Of a stretch of DNA of 64,000 nt, positions 24,317-32,541 are shown piece after piece. A program made the translations under genes and the position numbers. Location: NCBI GenBank assembly GCA_045536425.1, contig JAZSNN010000015.1, positions 253,114 through 317,113 on the forward strand. The letters run 5' to 3'. Numbering within the stretch: position 1 is the first letter of the stretch; each line of letters begins with the position of its first letter. Source of the stretch: UBA11540 sp045536425 (GTDB lineage Bacteria > Bacillota > Clostridia > Oscillospirales > Ruminococcaceae). The notes beneath the pieces were generated by a model. That model saw only the letters and a list, made by a program, of their open reading frames with translations. It was not told where the DNA came from and made no database searches.

Positions 24317-24619
24317 TTAGTCTTCAAAGTCCAGGCAGAGTCTAGTCTTTGTGAAAGGTCTGACCTTTGTATCAGCAACAAAAACGTGCTCGGGATGAAC
24401 GGCGTATCCTTTAAGTGCAGCCACATCTTCAAATACCGAATAGAGCATTACATCAGCGTTTGAAGATTCAAGTCCTTCGGTATAAACCTTGATTTCTTTA
24501 AGTCCGTCAATCTTGCCGATGAGCTCCTCGAGACCTATTTTTATATTTTTCTTAACTTCAATCTTTTGATTTTCATCGAGCTCAGCCTTGAGCTGCCAAA
24601 GTATAACGTGTTTTACCAT
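24317..24619 (-). CDS. Dabb-family (stress-responsive alpha/beta barrel) protein
   Basis: A 100-residue protein of the dimeric alpha/beta barrel family. It begins MVKHVILWQLK, the typical first strand with the conserved His, and contains ADVMLYSVFEDVAALKGYAVHPEHVFVAD with the YxxHPxHxxV motif. The function of bacterial members is mostly unknown; the name comes from stress-induced plant homologues. GGAGAG precedes the ATG. It is a single-gene unit with a terminator. Confidence 0.88.
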   Translation of the reverse strand: MVKHVILWQLKAELDENQKIEVKKNIKIGLEELIGKIDGLKEIKVYTEGLESSNADVMLYSVFEDVAALKGYAVHPEHVFVADTKVRPFTKTRLCLDFED

Positions 24620-24687
24620 TGTTGTACTCTCCTTTGTTTGATGTTTATATTTTACTACACTTTTTTCTCTAATTCAATCATAATTTA

Positions 24688-24716
24688 TTGACTTTACATT
24701 CATTTGGTGATAAAAT
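24688..24716 (+). promoter_or_regulatory. Promoter of tRNA-Thr
   Basis: TTGACT (24688-24693), 17 bases, TAAAAT (24711-24716). Confidence 0.7.
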
Positions 24717-24730
24717 AAATACCGTTATCC

Positions 24731-24806
24731 GCTGATGTAGCACAGTCGGTAGTGCAGCTGATTCGTAATCAGCAGGTCGCGTGTTCAAGTCACGTCATCA
24801 GCTCCA
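24731..24806 (+). tRNA. tRNA-Thr (anticodon CGT)
   Basis: Acceptor GCTGATG pairs with CATCAGC, the anticodon stem-loop is GCTGA-TTCGTAA-TCAGC, the T-arm follows and CCA is encoded. It reads ACG codons. Confidence 0.95.
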
Positions 24807-24834
24807 AGCCTCGAGAAATCGAGGCTTTTTGTTT
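24807..24834 (+). terminator. Terminator of tRNA-Thr
   Basis: The stem AGCCTCGA / TCGAGGCT with a GAAA loop and a T-run starts directly after the CCA. Confidence 0.85.
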
Positions 24835-24856
24835 TATATAGCTCCTATACATACAA

Positions 24857-24884
24857 AAAAGGAAGACCGATCGGTCTTCCTTTT
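24857..24884. terminator. Terminator after the zinc-ribbon gene
   Basis: The perfect palindrome AAAAGGAAGACCGATCGGTC continues symmetrically to TTTT and is usable in both directions. Confidence 0.8.
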
Positions 24885-24895
24885 AGTGTCTGAGA

Positions 24896-25171
24896 TTATT
24901 CAGCTTTCATATTTGCAAAGCACTCGCTGCAGTATACGGGCTTATCCTCTCTGGGTTTGAAAGGAACCTTTGCCTCTTTTCCGCAGTTAGCGCATACTGT
25001 TGTATACATCTCTCTTGCGGGTCTGGAAGCAGCCTTGCGGGAATCGCGGCAAGCCTTGCATCTCTGGGGCTCGTTTACGAAACCTTTTTCTGCATAGAAC
25101 TCCTGCTCGCCTGCTGTGAAAACGAACTCATTTCCACACTCTTTGCAAACTAATGTCTTGTCCTCGTACAT
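24896..25171 (-). CDS. Zinc-ribbon protein (zf-trcl type) with two CxxC pairs per half
   Basis: A 91-residue protein with four CxxC motifs: CKECG near residue 9, CKACR near 38, CANCG near 59 and CSECF near 80. The first half, DKTLVCKECGNEFVFTAGEQ, matches the probable zinc-ribbon family PF13451; the second is a further zinc finger. Such proteins probably bind nucleic acid or ribosomes, but no function is known to me. The start is ATG 25171 with GAGGT upstream; a longer frame has no signal and runs into the tRNA-like element. Confidence 0.8.
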   Translation of the reverse strand: MYEDKTLVCKECGNEFVFTAGEQEFYAEKGFVNEPQRCKACRDSRKAASRPAREMYTTVCANCGKEAKVPFKPREDKPVYCSECFANMKAE

Positions 25172-25198
25172 GATTTTACCTCGCTTAAATTTTGGTTT

Positions 25199-25263
25199 TG
25201 ACCTTGGTCGGAATTGCACCGGCACCTTTGTTAAACAACGCTCTGCTTTTGAGCTACTGGGCC
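25199..25263 (-). pseudogene. tRNA-like remnant with a shrunken anticodon arm
   Basis: On the minus strand, GGCCCAG-TA-GCTC begins like a tRNA: the D-stem GCTC/GAGC is intact, the T-arm (GCCGG / CCGAC, 4 of 5 pairs, loop TGCAATT) and the acceptor (5 of 7 pairs) are recognisable. The anticodon arm is only TTGT-TTA-ACAA instead of 17 bases, and the D-loop lacks GG. It cannot decode normally. It may be a decayed tRNA or a tRNA-like structure in the leader of the zinc-ribbon gene. Confidence 0.5.
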
Positions 25264-25280
25264 ATCTATAATCATCGGAA

Positions 25281-25877
25281 TCAAATCCGACTCTTTAACT
25301 TCAATCTCACTCGTTGCAGGGCATTGTCTACCGATTTTGCTGTAGTTTTGAGATTCTTTGCTATGCTTTCATAGCTACCGCCGCCAAGATAGAGTGTCAG
25401 CGCTTTCAATTCAAAATCAGAAAGCAGTCTTTTTATGTCATTCATCAATGCATCTACCTGTTCCCTATTTTCGAGAACGCTCTGCGGGTCAATATTCTGA
25501 CCCTCTAATAGCGGTTCAAAATCGTCGTTCATAGGTCTTTCCGAGTCTTGATGACGACTTAATTTTCGTTTTAGGGTAATCAGTGTGCGCGTGACGCAAA
25601 CATTCAGATATGTACGAAAAGATGACTTTTTATCATCGAAGGTATTAACAGCGGTAAAAAAGGACAGGATAGCTTCCTGCATATAATCATCGTGTTGGTT
25701 TTTGTCGGAAGTGAAGCTGCAAATTTTCCGTTCCAGGAACTCCCCGTATCTCGAAACCAAAACAGAAAAGGTATCTGAATTTCCAAGACGAATCTGCTCG
25801 ATTAGTTTTTCATCAGTAACCGAATTGAATTGTTTAAGAATACTAACGCACCTTTTTCTTCCGCGCAAAACACGCAT
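25281..25877 (-). CDS. Sigma-70 family RNA polymerase sigma factor, SigH-like
   Basis: A 198-residue sigma factor. Region 2 includes DDYMQEAILSFFTAVNTFDDKKSSFRTYLNVCVTRTLI, and region 4 ends SYESIAKNLKTTAKSVDNALQRVRLKLK, close to the KSIDNALQRVKRKLE tail of SigH. SigH starts sporulation and competence programmes in Firmicutes. The protein is slightly shorter than SigH and the similarity is clear but partial, so it may be a SigH paralogue. The start at 25877 has GAGTGG upstream. No anti-sigma gene is adjacent. Confidence 0.8.
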   Translation of the reverse strand: MRVLRGRKRCVSILKQFNSVTDEKLIEQIRLGNSDTFSVLVSRYGEFLERKICSFTSDKNQHDDYMQEAILSFFTAVNTFDDKKSSFRTYLNVCVTRTLITLKRKLSRHQDSERPMNDDFEPLLEGQNIDPQSVLENREQVDALMNDIKRLLSDFELKALTLYLGGGSYESIAKNLKTTAKSVDNALQRVRLKLKSRI

Positions 25878-25896
25878 TTATCCACTCATATCACAT

Positions 25897-25925
25897 ATTA
25901 TACACTATGCATCAGTTGTTGTCAA
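25897..25925 (-). promoter_or_regulatory. Consensus promoter of the sigma factor gene
   Basis: On the minus strand, TTGACA (25920-25925), 17 bases and TATAAT (25897-25902). The untranslated leader is only about 13-15 bases. Confidence 0.8.
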
Positions 25926-25944
25926 TTATCCTTTATACATATTT

Positions 25945-25990
25945 ATCGGGAGCCTTTTTTGGTAGTTTTCACCAAAGACTCCCGATATTT
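25945..25990 (-). terminator. Terminator of the yfmF-yfmH-lgt-folD operon
   Basis: The outer stem ATCGGGAG / CTCCCGAT has an inner TTTGGTG / TACCAAA stem. It lies just after folD. Confidence 0.7.
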
Positions 25991-26003
25991 TGCTAAAACG
26001 TTC

Positions 26004-26858
26004 TTAGTTTTTACTTTTATCTTTATATGCTGTAAGGGTGTTTTGCATAAGCATTGCAATTGTCATAGGGCCCACCCCACCAGGTACGGGGGTGATGTAT
26101 CCTGCTTTCTTTTCAACGCTTTCAAAGTCAACGTCTCCGCAGAGCTTTCCGTTTTCGTCTCTATCCATTCCAACGTCGATTACCACAGCGCCCTCTTTTA
26201 CCATATCAGCAGTAACGAACTTAGCCTTGCCGATAGCGACTACAAGCACATCTGCTCTCCTGCAAACTTCCTTCAGTTCACGTGTTCTGGAGTGGCAAAC
26301 GGTGACAGTTGCATTTGCATGAAGAAGAAGCATTGCCATTGGTTTCCCGACGATGTTGCTTCTGCCGATAACGACACACTCTTTTCCCGAAAAGTCAATT
26401 CCTTCGGATTTTATGAGTTCCATCACTCCTGCGGGAGTGCAGGGCAAGAAACTATAGTCGCCTATCATTATCTTTCCAACGTTTTGAACGTGAAACGCGT
26501 CAACGTCCTTTTGGGGAGATATGGTTTCGATAACAGCCTTCTCGTTTATATGTCGCGGAAGCGGAAGCTGAACCAGTATTCCGTCAATATCTTCTCTTGC
26601 GTTAAGTGTTTTGACAAGTTTTATGAGTTCTTCCTCGGTAGTTTCAGCGGGAAGGGCATATTCCTCAGAATAGAAGCCAACCTCTGCACAAGCCTTTTTC
26701 TTGTTGTTTACATAGACTCTCGATGCGGAGTCATCTCCTACAATAACAACAGCGAGGCCGGGAGCTCTTTTACCCTCAGCTTTGATTGCTTCAACCTCTT
26801 TTGCTATTCTAGCTTTTACGTCTGCGGAAACTTTCTTTCCGTCAATTATCTTCGCCAT
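26004..26858 (-). CDS. folD: Bifunctional methylenetetrahydrofolate dehydrogenase/cyclohydrolase FolD
   Basis: A 284-residue cytosolic enzyme that interconverts 5,10-methylene-, methenyl- and 10-formyl-tetrahydrofolate with NADP. Recognised by SASRVYVNNKKKACAEVGF (with the catalytic Lys), DGILVQLPLPRHI, CTPAGVMELI, GRSNIVGKPMAMLL in the nucleotide-binding domain and PVPGGVGPMT near the end. The start is ATG 26858 with GAGGAG upstream; it overlaps the end of lgt by 17 bases. Last gene of its operon. Confidence 0.96.
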   Translation of the reverse strand: MAKIIDGKKVSADVKARIAKEVEAIKAEGKRAPGLAVVIVGDDSASRVYVNNKKKACAEVGFYSEEYALPAETTEEELIKLVKTLNAREDIDGILVQLPLPRHINEKAVIETISPQKDVDAFHVQNVGKIMIGDYSFLPCTPAGVMELIKSEGIDFSGKECVVIGRSNIVGKPMAMLLLHANATVTVCHSRTRELKEVCRRADVLVVAIGKAKFVTADMVKEGAVVIDVGMDRDENGKLCGDVDFESVEKKAGYITPVPGGVGPMTIAMLMQNTLTAYKDKSKN

Positions 26859-27735
26859 TGTCAGTCTCCTCTGTAGTTTCAATTTTTGCAATTTTACCTA
26901 TCGGCAAAAGGTATTTGGGGTCACCTTTTCTGTGAATTATCACTCTCAAGGTTATCCAAATTATCGCGGCTGTTATGCAGAGAACAAGCGCCAACATCTG
27001 TGAAACTCTAAAGTCGCCTAGATATAGGCTGTCAGTTCGCAAACCTTCGACCACAAATCTTTCTGCTCCGTACCAAACGCAGTAGAACAGTGCAAGTTCA
27101 CCGTCAAATCTGCGGTGCTTTGAATAAAGATGCAGAACGAGAACTCCTAAAAGACACCACAAAGATTCATACAAGAAGCAAGGGTGAACGAGTGTTCCTG
27201 CCTCAACACCAAGCTCGGATACGATTTTTGCAGACGTCATTCCCCAAGGAAGATTGGTTTGCATCGGTGCACCATAGGCTTCGACATTAACGAAATTTCC
27301 CCAACGGCCTATTCCCTGACCTATCAAAAATCCTATCACAGCAATGTCGAGCATTGCGGTGAATTTTATCTTTGAAACCTTGCAGACAATAGCACCTGCG
27401 ATAACTCCGCCAATGAGTCCTCCGTATACCGCGATGCCACCTTCCCAGATCTCGAAAATGCCCCAAAAATCATCCTTGAACTTTTCCCAAGAAAAGATGA
27501 CATAGTAGAGTCTCGCACCGATTACACCACCGATTATTCCGAATATGGCAACGTCAGCTACCTTGTCGGGAACGATACCGAATTTGTCGGCTCTCTTATA
27601 CGCATACAAAACTGCGAGCAAAAATCCGACAGCAATTATTATGCCATACCAATATATCTTTAGCTCTCCTATTGAAAAGGCAACCCTATTGATATCAAAC
27701 GAAAGATCTAAAAGCGGAAAAGATACTGTATTCAT
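26842..27735 (-). CDS. lgt: Prolipoprotein diacylglyceryl transferase Lgt
   Basis: A 297-residue polytopic membrane enzyme that adds diacylglycerol to the lipobox cysteine of prolipoproteins, such as PotD and the other lipoproteins of this window. The family signature GRWGNFVNVEAYG is present, as are YWYGIIIAVGF near the N-terminus and IAVYGGLIGGVIAG. The start is ATG 27735 with AAAGGATG upstream. Its C-terminal tail is charged. It sits between yfmH and folD in one operon. Confidence 0.96.
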   Translation of the reverse strand: MNTVSFPLLDLSFDINRVAFSIGELKIYWYGIIIAVGFLLAVLYAYKRADKFGIVPDKVADVAIFGIIGGVIGARLYYVIFSWEKFKDDFWGIFEIWEGGIAVYGGLIGGVIAGAIVCKVSKIKFTAMLDIAVIGFLIGQGIGRWGNFVNVEAYGAPMQTNLPWGMTSAKIVSELGVEAGTLVHPCFLYESLWCLLGVLVLHLYSKHRRFDGELALFYCVWYGAERFVVEGLRTDSLYLGDFRVSQMLALVLCITAAIIWITLRVIIHRKGDPKYLLPIGKIAKIETTEETDNGEDN

Positions 27736-27751
27736 CTTTACATCCTTTCTG

Positions 27752-29026
27752 TCAAAACGGACTAACAACCGAAAGCACGGCGTTGTCCAAGTTGGTTCGG
27801 TTTATGATGCTCATAACATCCTCAGCAGTAGCGTTTGCTACCCGCTCTATTATATCATAAATTTCAACTCCTGCAAAGGCGCAAGACAGAATAAACGAAG
27901 CGAGAGCTGACGGTTTATCAAAAATCCTGACATATCTGCCGTATAGAGCTTTTTTGGAAGCTGTGAAAAGCTTTTGGTCTATTCCCTCTTGACGTATTCT
28001 TTCTATCTCGTCGGCTATCATTTGCCGAACTTTTTTGGGTTTTTCTGCCTCGCCGCTAAAAAGATATGCAATATAATCTCTACCCGCAAAGGCTTCCCCG
28101 CCAAAAGCATCGTTTATGAGCCCGCCGTCGTATAGCTTTCGATAAAGCGGTGACGATTCTCCCGCTATAACATCGAGCAAAATTTCACACAAAACCGAAT
28201 CGAGCTCGTTGTTTTTCTCACCACGGTCATCGAGCTTGAATGCAATTTGAAAATGCGGCATTGAAACGTCCATCTTTTGTTCTTTATAGTCGCAAGCGAC
28301 ATTTCTCGGCTCGTCCACAGAAAATCTTTTCACGTTTTTTGTTGGTTTTTCGACAAGAATTTTATCGCAGGCACCGATCACCTCATTCTCATCAAAGTTT
28401 CCTACTACGGTGAGCACCATATTTCTAAGGTCATAAAAGGCATCGTAGCATCTGTACAAAAGCTCGGGTGTTATCTCTCTTATAGACTCTTCTGTACCTG
28501 CTATATCAACTTTAACGGGATTATTTACGTACATACAGTCAAGCGCGTTAAAGTATACGTTCCAATCGGGGTCGTCGTTGTACATCTGTATCTCTTGACC
28601 TATGATGCCAAGTTCTTTTTTAACAGATTCTTTTGTGAAATACGGCTTTGTCACAAACCCAAGAAGTATCTCGAGATTCTCTCTAAACTTGCTCGTGCAA
28701 GAAAAGAGATATGAGGTTTTTTCAAACGAGGTATATGCGTTTGCATTTGCTCCCGTTTTTGAAAACAGGTCAAACGCATTTTCTCCGTCTTCGTTTTGAA
28801 AAAGCTTGTGCTCCAAAAAATGTGCAATACCATCGGGGACACTTGTGAACTCGGTTTCACCGTCAACCATAAAACAGTTGTCAGCAGAGCCGTATTTTGT
28901 GCCGATTATCGCGTATGCGCTTTTAAAGTCCTCCAAAAAGCACATTTTCACCTTCAGCCCGCTCTTGTGGGTGAAATAGCGAATAGAATTATTTAGGCGG
29001 TCGTTTTTTATCATCTCTACGTTCAT
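27752..29026 (-). CDS. yfmH: M16-family zinc peptidase, YfmH type
   Basis: A 424-residue protein of the M16 (pitrilysin/insulinase) family. The inverted zinc motif HFLEH is at about residue 69, with the downstream glutamate region (VKKELGIIGQEIQMY) typical of active members. In Bacillus subtilis, YfmH and YfmF are linked to 5-aminopentanol modification of elongation factor P; that role is inferred from the family. The start overlaps the yfmF stop by four bases. Confidence 0.88.
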   Translation of the reverse strand: MNVEMIKNDRLNNSIRYFTHKSGLKVKMCFLEDFKSAYAIIGTKYGSADNCFMVDGETEFTSVPDGIAHFLEHKLFQNEDGENAFDLFSKTGANANAYTSFEKTSYLFSCTSKFRENLEILLGFVTKPYFTKESVKKELGIIGQEIQMYNDDPDWNVYFNALDCMYVNNPVKVDIAGTEESIREITPELLYRCYDAFYDLRNMVLTVVGNFDENEVIGACDKILVEKPTKNVKRFSVDEPRNVACDYKEQKMDVSMPHFQIAFKLDDRGEKNNELDSVLCEILLDVIAGESSPLYRKLYDGGLINDAFGGEAFAGRDYIAYLFSGEAEKPKKVRQMIADEIERIRQEGIDQKLFTASKKALYGRYVRIFDKPSALASFILSCAFAGVEIYDIIERVANATAEDVMSIINRTNLDNAVLSVVSPF

Positions 29027-30306
29027 TCTCTATCCCCGCCTTCCACAATCGAATACACGACGTTTAGCTTCATAGCTCTAGCCGCTTCGCAAACGTCTTC
29101 TGCCGTCAGCTTGTTTATGAGCGTTATTTCCTCTTCGGGTGTTGTTTTGATGCCGGAAAGTATCTGTCCGAGGTACCACGCTTCGATACCATACAGTGAA
29201 TCGGTCACCGATTCGAGCCCAGTAATTATGGATGCCTTTGCCTGTTTGATATCCTCTTCGGTAAATCTTCCGTTTCTCACTTCATCGAGTTGGGCGAGCA
29301 TAGCTTTTATCGTCTTTTTTCTGTTGTTTTCTTGTACACCGCTATACGCGATCATTATTCCCTTTGTTCGTTCAACCATCGAAGCGCAGTAGTAGCAGAG
29401 TGACATTTCTTCGCGAACAACAGTAAAGAGCTTTGAGGATGTGTCTCCGCCGTAAACTGCAGACATCAACCGAAGTGCAAGACTTCTCTTGTCATCAAGC
29501 GGTATTCCGCTTGAAAAACCCAGAGCCACCTTTGATTGTGATACGTTTATTTTTTCCACTATCTCTCTGGGCGTCTTAGCGGGAGGAGTTGTTGTGGTCT
29601 TTTTCTGACCCTGCACTCTTCTTTCGATCTTTGAAAAAGCATTTACAAACACGGTTTTAAGGTTGTCGTTGATTTTTTCACCGCTACACAAAATCTCGAT
29701 CTTCGCGGTTGAGAGAATTTTCTTATAGCAATCAGTAACGTAATCTGCGTTGAGTTTATACATATCTTCACAGTAGCCGTATTTTTTCAGTCCAAACGGC
29801 TCGTCAGCGCACATCTCAGATATCAGCTTTTCTATTACATAAGCTCCCTTGTCATCCCTGACAGAGCGTATGGTATCGCAAAGTATACTTTTTTCGACGT
29901 CGATTTCCTTTTGCAGAAAGCGACCGTTTTGCATCACGGGATCGGTAATGATATTGCAGATGAGCTCAGCAAGTTCTGAAAGCATACTCTCGCCGTCTAA
30001 AGCAAATCTATCGTTTATACAAGCGCCTGTAACATTGATAATCTGCTTGTCGCCAAACTTTTTAACATCGGTAGAAATAGTAGCTCCGTACAACTCATCC
30101 AGACGCAGATTGAGCGCGGTAAAATCGGGATACATTCCACATCCCTTACGCAAGAGAAAAGCAACAAGCGCATTCGCCGTTACAGTTTCTCTATCGAGAT
30201 CTACGATGAAATTTACCGATATTCGTGAGGTTGTGAATTTATCTATGTTAATAGAGGAAAAGTATATCTCTTGCCCTATCGTTTCTCTCATAAACTGTTC
30301 CTTCAT
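29023..30306 (-). CDS. yfmF: M16-family peptidase-like protein, YfmF type, without the zinc motif
   Basis: A 427-residue M16-fold protein. Where active members have HxxEH this one reads LLRKGCGMYPD, so it is a non-catalytic partner, as is usual for YfmF. The second-domain motif SKLFTVVREEMSLCYYCAS, with the paired Arg/Tyr region, is intact. It probably forms a heterodimer with YfmH, which it overlaps by four bases. GGAGG precedes the ATG. First gene of the operon with yfmH, lgt and folD. Confidence 0.88.
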   Translation of the reverse strand: MKEQFMRETIGQEIYFSSINIDKFTTSRISVNFIVDLDRETVTANALVAFLLRKGCGMYPDFTALNLRLDELYGATISTDVKKFGDKQIINVTGACINDRFALDGESMLSELAELICNIITDPVMQNGRFLQKEIDVEKSILCDTIRSVRDDKGAYVIEKLISEMCADEPFGLKKYGYCEDMYKLNADYVTDCYKKILSTAKIEILCSGEKINDNLKTVFVNAFSKIERRVQGQKKTTTTPPAKTPREIVEKINVSQSKVALGFSSGIPLDDKRSLALRLMSAVYGGDTSSKLFTVVREEMSLCYYCASMVERTKGIMIAYSGVQENNRKKTIKAMLAQLDEVRNGRFTEEDIKQAKASIITGLESVTDSLYGIEAWYLGQILSGIKTTPEEEITLINKLTAEDVCEAARAMKLNVVYSIVEGGDRE

Positions 30307-30379
30307 ATTTCCTCCAAATCAAATCTTTTCTTATAGTATAGCATATTTTAGAGAAAAAATATTTCCTTTTTTAAAATTA

Positions 30380-30408
30380 TTGACTAAACCCGTCATTTGT
30401 TCTATTAT
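30380..30408 (+). promoter_or_regulatory. Promoter of mnmA-nadA
   Basis: TTGACT (30380-30385), 17 bases, TATTAT (30403-30408). TAGGAG lies just before the GTG start. Confidence 0.7.
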
Positions 30409-30440
30409 TATATAGAAACCAATTAGTTAGGAGTTTTGGC

Positions 30441-31559
30441 GTGGCTGATAAAAAGGTAGCTGTTGCTATGAGTGGCGGTGTAGACAGTTCTGTTGCTGCT
30501 GCTCTGCTTAAAAGTGAATACGATATCATTGGTGTTACGCTAAAGCTTTTTTCCAATTCCGACATCAAGCTTGACAGCAGCAAATCCTGCTGTTCATTAG
30601 ACGACGTTGAGGATGCCAGATCTGTTGCGAGAAGCCTTGGTGTCGAGCATTTTGTTTACAACTTTGGCGACAAATTCAAGGAACTCGTCATCGATAGGTT
30701 CAACGCAGCTTACATCCGTGGTGACACGCCAAACCCCTGTATTGATTGCAACAGATTTATAAAATTCGATGCGCTTTTGCAGAGAGCTTTGCTTCTCGAC
30801 TGCGATTATATCGCGACGGGTCACTACGTTCGTCGCGTATTTGACGAAAAAAGCGGAAAATATCAGCTCAAAAAAGGCGCTGACCCTTCGAAAGACCAAA
30901 GCTACGTTTTGTACGGTTTGACGCAGGAGCAGTTATCGCATACACTATTCCCTCTCGGTGATTTTACAAAGCAAGAGATACGCGCACTTGCTGAAAAGTT
31001 TGGGTTTGTAAACGCAGACAAACCCGACAGTCAGGACATCTGTTTTGTACCCGACGGAAATTATGCAGATTTTATTGAAAAATATACCGGCATAAAATTT
31101 GAGCACGGAAAATTTGTTCACACAAGCGGAAAGGTTTTGGGAGAACACCAAGGTATCATCCGATACACCATCGGTCAGCGAAAAGGACTCGGCGTTTCCT
31201 ATACCGAACCTTTGTTTGTAATTGAAAAAGATGTAAAGACAAATACCGTTACACTTGGCAAAAACGAAGACCTTTTCTTCCCTGCTTTCGCTGTAGAAGA
31301 CGTTAATTGGATTTCGGGTGACGTTCCTACAGAGCCTTTTGATGTAAAGGTCAAAACCCGTTATCATCAGCAAGAACAACCTGCAACAATATACCCACTT
31401 TCTGACAACAAATTGTATGTTGAACTCAACTCGCCGCAACGTGCCGTAACCTGCGGACAGGCTGCAGTCTTCTACGACGGGGACGTTGTACTCGGCGGCG
31501 GAACAATATGTAGAGTATTCAGAGAGTGTTTAACCGATAAAGGAGAATCAATATGGTAA
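30441..31559 (+). CDS. mnmA: tRNA-specific 2-thiouridylase MnmA
   Basis: A 372-residue enzyme that thiolates U34 of tRNA-Lys, -Glu and -Gln. The ATP-pyrophosphatase loop AMSGGVDSSVAAALL is at 8-22; the catalytic cysteines are in NPCIDCNRFIKF and DSQDICFVPDG. Length is normal. The start is GTG at 30441. It needs a sulfur carrier such as a cysteine desulfurase, which is not in this window. It overlaps nadA by seven bases. Confidence 0.96.
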   Translation: MADKKVAVAMSGGVDSSVAAALLKSEYDIIGVTLKLFSNSDIKLDSSKSCCSLDDVEDARSVARSLGVEHFVYNFGDKFKELVIDRFNAAYIRGDTPNPCIDCNRFIKFDALLQRALLLDCDYIATGHYVRRVFDEKSGKYQLKKGADPSKDQSYVLYGLTQEQLSHTLFPLGDFTKQEIRALAEKFGFVNADKPDSQDICFVPDGNYADFIEKYTGIKFEHGKFVHTSGKVLGEHQGIIRYTIGQRKGLGVSYTEPLFVIEKDVKTNTVTLGKNEDLFFPAFAVEDVNWISGDVPTEPFDVKVKTRYHQQEQPATIYPLSDNKLYVELNSPQRAVTCGQAAVFYDGDVVLGGGTICRVFRECLTDKGESIW

Positions 31560-32473
31560 AAAATATACAAGAAAAAATACTCAAACTCAAGAAAGAAAAG
31601 GACGTTTATATCCTTGCCCACAGTTATCAGGGTATGGAGATAACCGAGATTGCAGACACTGTCGGCGACTCCTTCAAACTTAGCGTTGATGCTCAAAAGG
31701 CTTCTGCAAAAAATCTTTTGATGTGTGGCGTGCATTTTATGGCAGAAACCGCCAAGATGCTCTCCCCTGACAAGAGAGTTTTTCTCGCAAACAGATTGGC
31801 GGGTTGTCCGATGGCAGAGCAGATGGACCCCGAGATGATAAAGAAGATGAAGGAAGAAGAGCCTGACCGCAAGGTTGTCGCATATATCAACACTACCGCA
31901 GATCTAAAGGCTGTTTGTGACGTGTGTGTCACCTCTTCGTCTGCCGTGAAGATTGTTAAAAATATGGACGCTGACAAAATTCTATTCATCCCCGACTGCA
32001 ACCTTGGAACCTATGTAAAGGAACAGGTACCCGAAAAGGACATAAAGCTTCTCAAGGGTGGATGTCCCGTTCACGCGGCTGTAACTGTTAAAGACCTCGA
32101 AGACGCAAAAGCTTTGCATCCAAATGCTCTCGTTTTGGTTCACCCCGAGTGCATTCCCGAGGTTTCATCCCGCGCTGACTACGTTGGTTCTACTTCGGGA
32201 ATTATAGATTTTGCAAAGGCTTCGGACGCCAAAGAGTTTATAATAGGCACCGAAATAAGCATCGCGGAGTTTTTGCAGTACGAATGTCCTGATAAGGAAT
32301 TTTATATTCTGTCCAAAAAGATCGTTTGCCAGAATATGAAGTTGACAACTCTTATGGATGTTTACAAAACTCTGCTCGGAATTGACAACGGAGAAGCTTT
32401 TGAAATCGAAATGACTGACGAAGAGATAACGGCCGCCAGAGTTTGTATCGATGAAATGATAAGATTGGGATAA
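31553..32473 (+). CDS. nadA: Quinolinate synthase NadA
   Basis: A 306-residue iron-sulfur enzyme that condenses iminoaspartate with dihydroxyacetone phosphate to quinolinate in de novo NAD synthesis. The three cluster cysteines are visible in MCGVHFMAETA, GGCPVHAAV and VCQNMKLTT. Length is normal. nadB and nadC, its usual partners, are absent from the window; instead the gene overlaps mnmA. Both proteins depend on the cell's iron-sulfur/sulfur supply, which may be the reason for the pairing. Confidence 0.95.
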   Translation: MVKNIQEKILKLKKEKDVYILAHSYQGMEITEIADTVGDSFKLSVDAQKASAKNLLMCGVHFMAETAKMLSPDKRVFLANRLAGCPMAEQMDPEMIKKMKEEEPDRKVVAYINTTADLKAVCDVCVTSSSAVKIVKNMDADKILFIPDCNLGTYVKEQVPEKDIKLLKGGCPVHAAVTVKDLEDAKALHPNALVLVHPECIPEVSSRADYVGSTSGIIDFAKASDAKEFIIGTEISIAEFLQYECPDKEFYILSKKIVCQNMKLTTLMDVYKTLLGIDNGEAFEIEMTDEEITAARVCIDEMIRLG

Positions 32474-32500
32474 AAAGGAGGCTTTTATGCCTCCTTTTTA
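32473..32500 (+). terminator. Terminator after nadA
   Basis: The stem AAAAAGGAGGC / GCCTCCTTTTT with loop TTTTAT begins at the stop codon. Confidence 0.8.
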
Positions 32501-32507
32501 TCGTATT

Positions 32508-32541
32508 AAAACAGGTCGGATTTTCGTCCGACCTGTTTTTT
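32508..32541. terminator. Terminator after htrA
   Basis: The stem AAACAGGTCGGA / TCCGACCTGTTT is usable in both directions and overlaps the htrA stop region. Confidence 0.8.

Noticed and set aside
25830..26876. A 348-codon open frame on the plus strand opposite folD.
   Set aside because: folD on the other strand has full family motifs; the plus frame has none and no ribosome binding site.
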